A stretch of DNA of 8,640 nt from an uncultured Eubacteriales bacterium. Its GTDB lineage: Bacteria > Bacillota > Clostridia > Monoglobales > Monoglobaceae. A model generated the notes under the pieces. The model searched no databases and was not told the DNA's origin. It saw only the letters and a program-made list of their open reading frames with translations. Location of the stretch: NCBI GenBank assembly GCA_905205855.1, contig CAJLFL010000074.1:1-8640 (forward strand). Direction: 5' to 3'. Below, in pieces: positions 1-6,597 of the stretch (position 1 is the first letter of the stretch; each line of letters opens with the position of its first letter). The position numbers and the translations under genes are program-made.

Positions 1-225
1 GCTCTTTATTGTTTCTATCGGATTGCGGTCATATTGCAGTGACAATTCTTCATTTAAAACATTAAACTTTGTTTCCACCTCCATTATTGCACACTGATAA
101 TACGACATCAATCTTTTATACGGCGCCGAATATTTATCTATCCAGCCTTTTACATCTTTTTCCGCCAGGGTTGATACCAACAGCCTTGACAAATAATTTT
201 CATTGTGAAAGCCCAGCCATTCCAT
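1..225 (-). CDS. Small alarmone synthetase (GTP pyrophosphokinase, RelA/SpoT domain), N-terminal 75 codons, cut by the window edge
   Basis: The family transfers pyrophosphate from ATP to GTP or GDP to make (p)ppGpp, the cytosolic stringent-response signal. The 75 visible residues begin MEWLGFHNENY. From about residue 35 they run APYKRLMSYYQCAIMEVE and then LQYDRNPIETIKS. This is the helical lead-in of monofunctional synthetases of the RelQ/YjbM type: Bacillus YjbM has an equivalent PYRQAVEELK...SPIEFVTGR segment. The catalytic RelA_SpoT domain lies beyond the window, so its active site cannot be checked. There is no room for an N-terminal hydrolase (HD) domain, which argues against a long bifunctional Rel. 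The start is set by AAGGAG at 235-240, 9 bases before the ATG. It follows the alpha/beta hydrolase gene by 46 bases on the same strand, with no obvious terminator between, so co-transcription is plausible. Family recognised from remembered homologues; exact subfamily uncertain. Confidence 0.82.
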   Translation of the reverse strand, partial: MEWLGFHNENYLSRLLVSTLAEKDVKGWIDKYSAPYKRLMSYYQCAIMEVETKFNVLNEELSLQYDRNPIETIKS

Positions 226-271
226 TTTTATATTCTCCTTAGTAGTTTAATCTTAGGTCAAACCCAATTAT

Positions 272-1231
272 TTAATCAAAATCCTTCCAAAAATCCTGTA
301 CCGCTTTTTCATATCTTTGTCTATCAACGCAATAACTCATTGCATGATCCGCTCCCGGAACTACCAAAAGCCTTTTCGGCGAAGCACACGCCTTATAATT
401 CTCATAGGTCATTTCCACCGGAACAAAATGATCGTCAGTACCATGCACAAACAAAACAGGTATATTCGTATTTTTAAGTGCGTCTGTTGTAGAATAATCG
501 CCGGCGCCCATCATAATTCTCCGCCTGCAAAGCATATCTGCCGCCGCGCTGCGGATATTATAAAGCATATGCAGATTCTTCTGCGCCACATGCTTCCATA
601 TAGCCTTTGGTGATGTAAAGCCGCAGTCCGCCATAATACCATGGACGCTTTCCGGCAATCCGAGGTCAGCCGCCATAAGTACTGTTGCCGCTCCCATTGA
701 GATTCCGGCAAGGTAAACCGGCAGCTTATCTCCGCATCTTCCGACCGCCCAGTTCACCCACTCTATACAGTCAAAACGCTCGGTAAGTCCAAAGCCCATA
801 TATTCGCCGCCGCTGTTGTTTTGACCGCGCTGCTCTGCATATACAACGCTGCAGCCGTTATTGTGCCAAAAATCCGATATCATTCCGTAATCATAATGCC
901 ACGAAGAACGCCATCCGTGAAAGGCTATAATTATCCTCTTTGCATTTTCACAGGGGAAATAATGTCCGATTAAGGTTATCCCGTCCCTGCCGGTTATCTC
1001 TATAAGCTCGTGTACGCTCTCTCTTAATTTTTCGGATGCTTCAAAACATTTTTCTTCAAGCTCTGTATTCTTTTTATTGCCGGAAATCATACCGTTAGTT
1101 CTTTTCATTATTTCCGGCTGCTCTCTGTCAAGTGCAGTCCGCACCAACAATTCAGTCGATATATATGCTCCTGCCGCTGCCGCCGAAACCAAGCCCACCG
1201 CTGTCAGCAGAACTTTTTTTGTTGTCTTCAT
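272..1231 (-). CDS. Membrane-anchored alpha/beta hydrolase (serine esterase/peptidase-like, YqkD type)
   Basis: A 319-residue alpha/beta-hydrolase-fold protein. Residues 1-31 form a short basic start (MKTTKK) followed by a hydrophobic, Ala-rich segment without a clear cleavage site, so an N-terminal membrane anchor with the catalytic domain outside is likely. The fold's landmarks appear in order: strand plus oxyanion loop IIIAFHGWRSS (101-110), nucleophile elbow GISMG (176-180, Ser178), acid in HGTDDHFVP (263-271, probably Asp267), and histidine in PGADH (292-296, His296). A full Ser-Asp-His triad is therefore present. The family includes uncharacterised esterases and S33-like peptidases; substrate is unknown. 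The ribosome site AAGGGAG (1240-1246) lies 8 bases before the ATG. It is the first gene of a likely two-gene unit with the alarmone synthetase, and divergent from nrdD. Confidence 0.85.
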   Translation of the reverse strand: MKTTKKVLLTAVGLVSAAAAGAYISTELLVRTALDREQPEIMKRTNGMISGNKKNTELEEKCFEASEKLRESVHELIEITGRDGITLIGHYFPCENAKRIIIAFHGWRSSWHYDYGMISDFWHNNGCSVVYAEQRGQNNSGGEYMGFGLTERFDCIEWVNWAVGRCGDKLPVYLAGISMGAATVLMAADLGLPESVHGIMADCGFTSPKAIWKHVAQKNLHMLYNIRSAAADMLCRRRIMMGAGDYSTTDALKNTNIPVLFVHGTDDHFVPVEMTYENYKACASPKRLLVVPGADHAMSYCVDRQRYEKAVQDFWKDFD

Positions 1232-1265
1232 ATCATCCGCTCCCTTCAGCCTTCAATATACTTAT

Positions 1266-1297
1266 ATTATACCCTGTATTATAAAAAAATTCTTCAA
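1266..1297 (-). promoter_or_regulatory. Possible promoter of the hydrolase gene
   Basis: On the minus strand a perfect TATAAT lies at 1266-1271, about 35 bases before the start codon. A second TATAAT is at 1278-1283. The best -35 candidate for the first is TTGAAG at 1292-1297, but the 20-base spacer is longer than ideal. In such AT-rich DNA a TATAAT alone is weak evidence, so the exact promoter is uncertain. Confidence 0.35.
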
Positions 1298-1413
1298 CAA
1301 TTTATGAATTTTATTAAAACTTTTTAATATTTTTTTATATGATTTTTTAAAAACCATTATAATTACGCCGTTTAAATCGCATATAACAATTTTATTACAT
1401 TACTTTTTTACTA

Positions 1414-1443
1414 TTGACAGCATATAACAATATATGCTATACT
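1414..1443 (+). promoter_or_regulatory. Sigma-A-type promoter of the nrdD-nrdG-tcdA operon
   Basis: A perfect -35 TTGACA (1414-1419) and near-perfect -10 TATACT (1438-1443) are separated by 18 bases. Transcription should start near 1450, giving an untranslated leader of about 140 bases before nrdD. NrdR-like boxes overlap the -10 and sit just past the expected start, as expected for a repressed promoter. Confidence 0.78.
1425..1440 (+). promoter_or_regulatory. Upstream NrdR-like box (box 1)
   Basis: TAACAATATATGCTAT matches 11 of 16 positions of the published NrdR consensus acaCwAtATaTwGtgt, including the CAATATAT core. Alone it would be marginal. It is supported by its position, spanning spacer and -10, and by a better box starting exactly 32 bases downstream, the usual spacing for NrdR pairs on one face of the helix. 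Confidence 0.62.
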
Positions 1444-1456
1444 TATTATCGCACAA

Positions 1457-1472
1457 CCACTACATATAGTGT
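1457..1472 (+). promoter_or_regulatory. Downstream NrdR box (box 2)
   Basis: CCACTACATATAGTGT matches 14 of 16 positions of the NrdR consensus acaCwAtATaTwGtgt and has the expected near-palindromic shape (CACTA...TAGTG). It lies just downstream of the predicted transcription start. NrdR is the ATP/dATP-sensing repressor of bacterial ribonucleotide reductase genes, so a box before nrdD is what the regulon predicts. The nrdR gene is not in this window. Confidence 0.82.
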
Positions 1473-1530
1473 TCGACAACTTAGTACACCGAAGTTAAAC
1501 ATATAATGGTTTTAAGAGTTTTTAATTACA

Positions 1531-1560
1531 GGGCATATCGGATTTGACTCTCGTATGCCT
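1531..1560 (+). other. Weak hairpin in the nrdD leader
   Basis: GGCATAT at 1532-1538 can pair with GTATGCC at 1553-1559 (6 Watson-Crick pairs plus a T-G wobble) around a 14-base loop. It lies about 30 bases before the nrdD start codon. No T-run follows, so it is not a terminator, and it matches no riboswitch I recognise. It may be chance. Confidence 0.25.
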
Positions 1561-1578
1561 ATGGCGCAGTAAATACAG

Positions 1579-1594
1579 AGGAGGGTTTTTAATG
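1579..1594 (+). promoter_or_regulatory. Ribosome site that fixes the nrdD start
   Basis: AGGAGGG (1579-1585) lies 6 bases before the ATG at 1592. The same frame is open back to an ATG at 1544, but those 16 extra codons (MTLVCLWRSKYRGGFL) would include the ribosome site and have no similarity to the ATP-cone start. The family begins MKIIKRNG, so 1592 is the start. Confidence 0.9.
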
Positions 1595-3766
1595 AAAATT
1601 ATTAAAAGAAACGGGGCTGAAGTTCAGTTTGACGAGAATAAAATTATAACTGCTATATCAAAGGCAAATAACGCCATTGCGGAAGAATATCAGATGACTC
1701 CAAAACAGATTGACCGTATTGCAGAAAGAGTCATCCTTGCCTGCGAGCATCTCGGACATTCCCCCAGCGTCGAGGAGGTACAGGATCTTGTTGAGCATCA
1801 GATTATGGCGCACGGCGCGTTTGAGGTTGCAAAAGCATATATCACATACCGATATACCAGAACACTTGTACGTCAGTCAAACACTACCGACGACAAGATT
1901 CTGAGCATTATCGAATGTAACAATGAGGAAGCAAAACAGGAAAATTCAAACAAGAACCCTGTTGTAAACTCCACTCAGCGCGACTACATGGCAGGTGAAG
2001 TATCAAGGGATATTACAAACCGAATACTTTTGCCGAAGGAAATCGTTGATGCACATAACGAGGGTATAATTCACTTCCATGACAGCGACTATTATGCACA
2101 GCATATGCATAACTGTGACCTTGTAAACCTTGAGGATATGCTGCAGAACGGAACCGTAATAACGGGCACTCTGATAGAGCGTCCGCACAGCTTTTCGACT
2201 GCCTGCAATATTGCCACACAGATTATAGCGCAGGTTGCTTCAAATCAGTACGGCGGACAGTCAATATCCCTTACGCATCTTGCGCCGTTTGTTCAGATCA
2301 GCCGCGAAAAAATCACCAAGGATTTAAACGCAGAACTTGAAAAAGCGCACATGACAATGGATGATGAAACCTTTAAACTTATAGTAGAGGATCGTTTGCG
2401 TGATGAAATAAAGCGCGGCGTTCAGACTATACAGTATCAGGTTGTTACACTTATGACCACAAACGGTCAGGCGCCGTTTGTAACCATGTTTATGTATCTT
2501 AACGAAGCAAAGAACGAACAGGAAAAGAGCGACCTTGCCATGATTATAGAAGAGGTTCTCGCGCAGCGTTATCAGGGCGTCAAAAATGAGAAAGGCGTAT
2601 GGGTTACACCTGCATTTCCTAAGCTTATTTATGTCCTGGAGGAGGATAATATCCACGAGGGAGATAAATACTATTATCTGACCGAGCTTGCTGCAAAATG
2701 TACCGCCAAGCGCATGGTTCCGGACTATATTTCAGAAAAGGTAATGCTTAAATCAAAGATTGATAAGAACGGCGAAGGACACTGCTATACTTGCATGGGC
2801 TGCAGAAGCTTTTTGACACCGTATATTGACGAAAACGGCAACCCCAAATACTATGGAAGATTCAATCAGGGAGTTGTCACCGTTAATCTTGTAGATATAG
2901 GCTTGTCAGCGCACAAGGATATGGACAAATTCTGGAAGATATTTGACGAGCGTATGGAGCTTTGCCACAAGGCGCTGCAATGCCGTCACGAAAGACTTGA
3001 GGGCACCGCCTCGGACGTTGCTCCGATTCTTTGGCAGTACGGCGCACTTCTGCGTCTGAAAAAAGGTGAAAAAATTGACAAATATCTGCACGGCGGATAT
3101 TCAACACTTTCGCTCGGCTATGCCGGACTTTGGGAATGTGTATACAGCCTGAACGGCAAAAAGCTTACCGAGCCGGAAGGTGAAAAACTCGGTCTTGATA
3201 TAATGCAGAAACTTAACGAATACACAGCAAAGTGGAAGGCTGCCGAAAACATCGACTATTCGCTTTACGGAACGCCGCTTGAAAGCACGACATATAAATT
3301 TGCCAAGTGTCTGCAAAAACGTTTCGGCGTTATAAAGGGCGTAACCGATAAGGGCTATATAACAAACAGCTATCACGTTCATGTAACAGAAGAAATCAAC
3401 GCCTTTGATAAGCTTGCACTTGAAGCAAAGTTTCAGGCTTTGTCGCCGGGCGGAGCAATCAGCTATGTTGAGGTTCCGGATATGCAAAACAACATTGATG
3501 CCGTTTTGGATGTCATGAAGTTTATCTATAACCATATCATGTATGCAGAGCTTAACACTAAAAGCGATTACTGCCAGAAGTGCGGCTGGGATGGCGAAAT
3601 CGGCATAGAGGAACATGACGGAAAGCTGCTTTGGAAATGTCCTCAATGCGGAAATACCGACCAGGATACAATGAATGTTGCACGCAGAACCTGCGGATAT
3701 ATAGGAACTCAGTTCTGGAATCAGGGCAGAACGCAGGAAATAAAAGAAAGAGTTTTACATCTATAA
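1592..3766 (+). CDS. nrdD: Anaerobic (class III) ribonucleoside-triphosphate reductase, glycyl-radical large subunit
   Basis: A 724-residue cytosolic enzyme that reduces ribonucleoside triphosphates to dNTPs without oxygen, usually with formate as reductant in this family, using a glycyl radical installed by NrdG. An ATP-cone allosteric domain begins MKIIKRNGAEVQFDE (1-15) and spans about residues 1-90. The catalytic ten-stranded barrel contains HMHNCDLVNL (171-180) with Cys175, and the cysteine loop CYTCMGCRS (398-406), where the thiyl-radical cysteine is expected. The C-terminus has a zinc site of two CxxC pairs (Cys661/664 and Cys683/686) and the glycyl-radical motif RTCGYIG (699-705, probable radical Gly702). 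Length and all key motifs are normal, so it appears intact. It is the first gene of an operon with nrdG and tcdA and is probably NrdR-repressed. Confidence 0.97.
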   Translation: MKIIKRNGAEVQFDENKIITAISKANNAIAEEYQMTPKQIDRIAERVILACEHLGHSPSVEEVQDLVEHQIMAHGAFEVAKAYITYRYTRTLVRQSNTTDDKILSIIECNNEEAKQENSNKNPVVNSTQRDYMAGEVSRDITNRILLPKEIVDAHNEGIIHFHDSDYYAQHMHNCDLVNLEDMLQNGTVITGTLIERPHSFSTACNIATQIIAQVASNQYGGQSISLTHLAPFVQISREKITKDLNAELEKAHMTMDDETFKLIVEDRLRDEIKRGVQTIQYQVVTLMTTNGQAPFVTMFMYLNEAKNEQEKSDLAMIIEEVLAQRYQGVKNEKGVWVTPAFPKLIYVLEEDNIHEGDKYYYLTELAAKCTAKRMVPDYISEKVMLKSKIDKNGEGHCYTCMGCRSFLTPYIDENGNPKYYGRFNQGVVTVNLVDIGLSAHKDMDKFWKIFDERMELCHKALQCRHERLEGTASDVAPILWQYGALLRLKKGEKIDKYLHGGYSTLSLGYAGLWECVYSLNGKKLTEPEGEKLGLDIMQKLNEYTAKWKAAENIDYSLYGTPLESTTYKFAKCLQKRFGVIKGVTDKGYITNSYHVHVTEEINAFDKLALEAKFQALSPGGAISYVEVPDMQNNIDAVLDVMKFIYNHIMYAELNTKSDYCQKCGWDGEIGIEEHDGKLLWKCPQCGNTDQDTMNVARRTCGYIGTQFWNQGRTQEIKERVLHL

Positions 3767-3769
3767 TAT

Positions 3770-3799
3770 TAAAGGGTTCCCTATTCCGGGAACCCTTTA
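3770..3799 (+). terminator. 12-bp hairpin between nrdD and nrdG (attenuator or mRNA-processing element rather than a full terminator)
   Basis: TAAAGGGTTCCC (3770-3781) pairs perfectly with GGGAACCCTTTA (3788-3799) around a 6-base loop, just 3 bases after the nrdD stop. No T-run follows; instead the nrdG ribosome site AAGGAG begins at 3802. A simple intrinsic terminator is therefore unlikely. It could protect the nrdD 3' end, lower nrdG output relative to nrdD, or cause partial termination. Confidence 0.6.
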
Positions 3800-3813
3800 T
3801 AAAGGAGTTATTT

Positions 3814-4341
3814 ATGCATTACGGAGAAATCAAAAACTGTGATATTGCAAACGGAATCGGCGTCAGAGTTACGCTTTTTGTTTCCGGCTGCAGAAATCAC
3901 TGTAAAAACTGCTTCCAGCCTCAGACATGGGATTTTGAATACGGTTCTCCGTTCACCGAAGAAACCGAAGATTATATTTTAAAGCTTCTCAAGCCGTCAT
4001 ATATAAGCGGTCTGACCGTTCTCGGCGGAGAGCCATTTGAGCCGTCAAATCAGAAAGCGTTATATCCGTTTTTAAAATCTGTAAAAGAGCATTTTCCAAA
4101 TAAAACAATCTGGATATTTTCCGGCTTCACATATGAAGAATTGCTCTCGCCGGCCTGCCGCGCAAGCTGCGAAGAAACAGAAAAGCTGCTCGGCCTGACG
4201 GACGTTCTTGTAGACGGCAGATATGATGAAGAATTAAGAGATATTTCACTCAGATTCCGCGGTTCTTCAAATCAAAGAATTATAGATATTCCAAAGACAT
4301 TAAAACAAGGCAAAATAGTTCTTTGGGAAACCGGGAGGTAA
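3814..4341 (+). CDS. nrdG: Anaerobic ribonucleotide-reductase activating protein (radical SAM)
   Basis: A 175-residue radical-SAM activase that uses a [4Fe-4S] cluster and S-adenosylmethionine to abstract hydrogen from the C-terminal glycine of NrdD. The cluster motif CxxxCxxC is GCRNHCKNCF (Cys26, Cys30, Cys33), preceded by the typical GIGVRVTLFVSG strand. The SAM-binding GGEP is at 71-74. Length is close to, slightly above, E. coli NrdG (about 154 residues). The start at 3814 is chosen because AAGGAG (3802-3807) lies 6 bases ahead and MHYGEIKNCDIANG is the usual family start. The frame is open upstream to an ATG at 3631, but that stretch is antisense-free nrdD sequence read out of frame. 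The next gene, tcdA, starts 4 bases after this stop, and its ribosome site lies inside the last nrdG codons. Confidence 0.96.
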   Translation: MHYGEIKNCDIANGIGVRVTLFVSGCRNHCKNCFQPQTWDFEYGSPFTEETEDYILKLLKPSYISGLTVLGGEPFEPSNQKALYPFLKSVKEHFPNKTIWIFSGFTYEELLSPACRASCEETEKLLGLTDVLVDGRYDEELRDISLRFRGSSNQRIIDIPKTLKQGKIVLWETGR

Positions 4342-4345
4342 TTAA

Positions 4346-5098
4346 ATGCTGAATCAATTTTCACGTACAGAACTGCTTTTGGGCAAAGACGCTATGGAAA
4401 AATTAGCTGCCGCAAGAGTTGCGGTATTCGGCATCGGCGGCGTCGGCGGATATACCGCGGAGGCTCTTGTCCGCAGCGGAATAGGCGCTATTGATATAAT
4501 AGATGATGACAAGGTGTGCCTTACCAATATAAACCGTCAGATTTATGCCACAACAAAGACTGTCGGACAATATAAGACAGATGTTGCCAAGCAGCGTATT
4601 CTGGATATAAACCCAAATATCAAGGTCACCGCGCACAAGACATTTTATATGCCCGATACCGCAGACCGTTTTGATTTTACGCAGTACAGTTATATAGTTG
4701 ACGCAATCGACACCGTCACCGGTAAAATAGAGCTGGTTGTAAACGCAAATAAATCAAATACGCCGATTATCAGCTCTATGGGCGCAGGCAACAAGCTAAA
4801 TCCTGCAGCATTTGAAGTCGCGGATATATACAGCACTTCAATATGTCCGCTTGCACGCGTTATGCGTACCGAACTGAGAAAACGCGGAATACCAAGCCTT
4901 AAAGTTGTTTATTCAAAAGAAAAACCTCTGACGCCTGTTGATGACATGGCGGCAAGCTGCAGAAAAAACTGCATATGTCCGCCCGGCGCAGCAAGAAAAT
5001 GCACAAGCCGCCGGCAAATTCCGGGAAGCACAGCATTTGTTCCGTCCGTCGCAGGTCTTATTATTGCAGGCGAGGTTATAAAGGATTTAATAAAATAA
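4346..5098 (+). CDS. tcdA: tRNA threonylcarbamoyladenosine dehydratase (TcdA/CsdL, ThiF/E1-like)
   Basis: A 250-residue E1-like protein that uses ATP to dehydrate t6A at position 37 of ANN-decoding tRNAs to cyclic ct6A. The Rossmann nucleotide loop is GIGGVGG (29-35). Other family marks are the acidic strand end IIDDDKVCLTNINRQ (51-65) with the Asn/Arg that contact ATP, YKTD (76-79), and VDAID (118-122). The C-terminal part has TSICPLARVMR (164-174), a Cys-rich stretch with Cys205, 209, 211 and 219, and a close GSTAFVPSVAGLIIAGEVI (227-245). The Cys-rich stretch is, from memory, normal for Clostridia members and may bind metal; E. coli TcdA differs there. GGGAGG (4333-4338) inside nrdG serves as ribosome site, suggesting translational coupling. 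A MoeB/ThiF sulfur-carrier role is less likely given the C-terminal pattern and the absence of partner genes. Confidence 0.9.
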   Translation: MLNQFSRTELLLGKDAMEKLAAARVAVFGIGGVGGYTAEALVRSGIGAIDIIDDDKVCLTNINRQIYATTKTVGQYKTDVAKQRILDINPNIKVTAHKTFYMPDTADRFDFTQYSYIVDAIDTVTGKIELVVNANKSNTPIISSMGAGNKLNPAAFEVADIYSTSICPLARVMRTELRKRGIPSLKVVYSKEKPLTPVDDMAASCRKNCICPPGAARKCTSRRQIPGSTAFVPSVAGLIIAGEVIKDLIK

Positions 5099-5126
5099 TG
5101 TGTGCAGTTTTGCACACATTATTTTT
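5092..5126. terminator. Bidirectional intrinsic terminator shared by tcdA and the convergent glycosidase operon
   Basis: A perfect 15-bp stem (5092-5106 with 5111-5125) closes on a four-base GTTT loop, with GC-rich GTGTGCA/TGCACAC at the top. On the plus strand the stem ends in ATTATTTTT; on the minus strand it also ends in a T-rich run (ATTATTTTATTAAA). It can therefore stop transcripts from both sides. The tcdA stop (5096-5098) and the minus-strand stop (5119-5121) both lie in the stem and pair with each other. Confidence 0.9.
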
Positions 5127-6582
5127 CGCATATATTATTTTTATAAAATTTCCAGCCTGTATGTCCGTACTTTTTTCCTGTTTTATCATAAACAATTCTA
5201 TAGCGGCTGCCGCGTATATAAAGATTATCCAAAGAAAAATACTCCCAATCATCCGGAATAATCGGTCGAAAGCTGACGTTTCCGTCCTGAACTCTTACCC
5301 CCGCAAGTCCTGTAATCACCAAATCGCAAAAGGTGGAATGATTATAGTCTTTTCCTCTTTCATAACCGCCTTTTTCTTTTTTCCATCCCCAGTTTTTGAG
5401 TATATCCCGGCTTGCCCAAGTATCCTCATACGGCGCCTTTACCTCATCAATCCACATCACAGTTTTTCCGTTCTCGTCAGTTCTGGTGTGTTGGGCAGCG
5501 TACTGCTTTAAAAGTCTGCAAAACATATCGGCATATTTTTTATCGTTTGTATCATCTGCCGCATTTATCAGTCCCGTTAAAACCTGCGATGTTGCAAACG
5601 GCCATATATAGCCGTTCCATAAACATTCATGCTCAGATGGAAACAAAAATTCCGGATGCTTTTGTTCTGCTGTTGTTATACCGAATTTTGTTTTAAATAC
5701 ATCCTCATCCTCCAAGAAATCAAAGACACTTTCCTGTCCGCGTTTCGGAATTTTAAAATACCACGGGATATATCCTATCAGCTCACGCGGAACATCCGAG
5801 GTTTTAATGCTCCCTATCGTTCCGAAATTACCGTCCTCCGGATGCAAAGCCTTATAAAACCCATCGCGCCAAAGCAGAGTATGTATACCGCTTTTTATTT
5901 TCCCGGCGGCTTCTCCAAACTCCGAAAGCTGATGACCGCATTGCAGTGATAAGTCATAAATTGCCGAGGCGTCCGCATACATATAACTGTTAAGTGTGGG
6001 ACGTATTCCCTTTACCGCTTTGCCGTTCTTTGTGCCGCTTATGGAAAATTCCATTGCATCTCTGTCATCTATTGACCAGTAAAGGCCACATTCCGTCAGG
6101 TGCTCCGCATCCCATCTTTTAAAATGAGCCGCCGCCTTTTTTAAAAAATCCGGTATATCAAGCGCATCTTTAACATCATTAAACGCCTTTGCCGCACTGA
6201 TAACCCACGAGCTGTAACGCATTCCCTCCTCCGGATTATTTAAAAAGAAATAAATGTAGTCAGGCAGATATTTATTTGAATTTTTCAGCCATCTGCCCTC
6301 CATAATATGATGTCCTGCCGCCGCATTTATCGCATTATATTTACCGCTCCACGAAACCTCAGGCAAAAATTCGGTTATTATATATCCCTCAGGTGTTGTT
6401 TTGATATGCTTGCGGTATACCCACCATCTAAAGTAATATGCCTTTTCTATTTCGCTGTCCGGACATTCCAGAACAGGGATTTCATCAGACAGCCATTCCT
6501 CTGCTCTGCTGTTGTCAATATCATTATGATAACATTCCTCATCATTTGCATTAAATTTCGCAATATAATTTTTCAAATTCAT
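5119..6582 (-). CDS. Putative glycoside hydrolase, (alpha/alpha)6-barrel, MGH1-like/GH63 type
   Basis: A 487-residue protein with the look of the mannosylglycerate-hydrolase-like (MGH1-like) domain, related to GH63 inverting glucosidases. Visible landmarks are YYFRWWVYRKHIK (49-61), FLPEVSWSGKYNAINAA (72-88), YWSIDDRDAMEFSISG (168-183) with candidate acids Asp172/173/175 and Glu178, RPTLNSYMYADA (194-205), WNGYIWPFATSQVLTGL (322-338) and DYNHSTFCDLVITGLAGV (412-429). The C-terminal 60 residues look like a small beta cap. There is no signal peptide, so it should act in the cytoplasm on an imported sugar chain or glycoconjugate. The substrate is unknown, and catalytic residues are inferred from motif position only. 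Ribosome site GGAGAG (6591-6596) is 8 bases before the ATG. It is the second gene after the beta-propeller glycosidase, 15 bases apart. The stop codon is inside the shared terminator. Confidence 0.8.
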   Translation of the reverse strand: MNLKNYIAKFNANDEECYHNDIDNSRAEEWLSDEIPVLECPDSEIEKAYYFRWWVYRKHIKTTPEGYIITEFLPEVSWSGKYNAINAAAGHHIMEGRWLKNSNKYLPDYIYFFLNNPEEGMRYSSWVISAAKAFNDVKDALDIPDFLKKAAAHFKRWDAEHLTECGLYWSIDDRDAMEFSISGTKNGKAVKGIRPTLNSYMYADASAIYDLSLQCGHQLSEFGEAAGKIKSGIHTLLWRDGFYKALHPEDGNFGTIGSIKTSDVPRELIGYIPWYFKIPKRGQESVFDFLEDEDVFKTKFGITTAEQKHPEFLFPSEHECLWNGYIWPFATSQVLTGLINAADDTNDKKYADMFCRLLKQYAAQHTRTDENGKTVMWIDEVKAPYEDTWASRDILKNWGWKKEKGGYERGKDYNHSTFCDLVITGLAGVRVQDGNVSFRPIIPDDWEYFSLDNLYIRGSRYRIVYDKTGKKYGHTGWKFYKNNICEK

Positions 6583-6597
6583 TAAAAATTCTCTCCG

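Larger units (their letters stand above)
1232..1591. other. AT-rich divergent intergenic region between the hydrolase gene and nrdD
   Basis: These 360 bases carry no credible gene. The hydrolase side (about 1240-1300) has a ribosome site and TATAAT-type -10 motifs on the minus strand. The middle (about 1290-1410) is very AT-rich with A and T runs and no recognisable element. The nrdD side has a strong promoter, two NrdR-like boxes and a roughly 140-base untranslated leader with one weak hairpin. No known riboswitch class was recognised. Confidence 0.7.

Noticed and set aside
1502..1507. TATAAT in the nrdD leader as a second promoter
   Set aside because: No suitable -35 at a normal distance (only TTAGTA with a 15-base spacer), in AT-rich DNA where TATAAT is expected by chance.
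2324..2656. 110-codon minus-strand open frame inside nrdD
   Set aside because: Shadow of a conserved gene, with no independent coding evidence.
3101..3646. 181-codon minus-strand open frame inside nrdD
   Set aside because: It is antisense to the conserved nrdD catalytic and zinc-site region; its composition follows from codon use of the real gene and no domain is recognisable.
3631..3813. Upstream extension of nrdG by 61 codons
   Set aside because: It would overlap the nrdD zinc-site and glycyl-radical codons out of frame and translate the hairpin; the ATG at 3814 has a proper ribosome site and the family's usual N-terminus.
4975..5511. 178-codon plus-strand open frame spanning the tcdA end and the glycosidase end
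   Set aside because: It runs through the shared terminator, is antisense to the glycosidase C-terminus, and has no ribosome site or recognisable motif.
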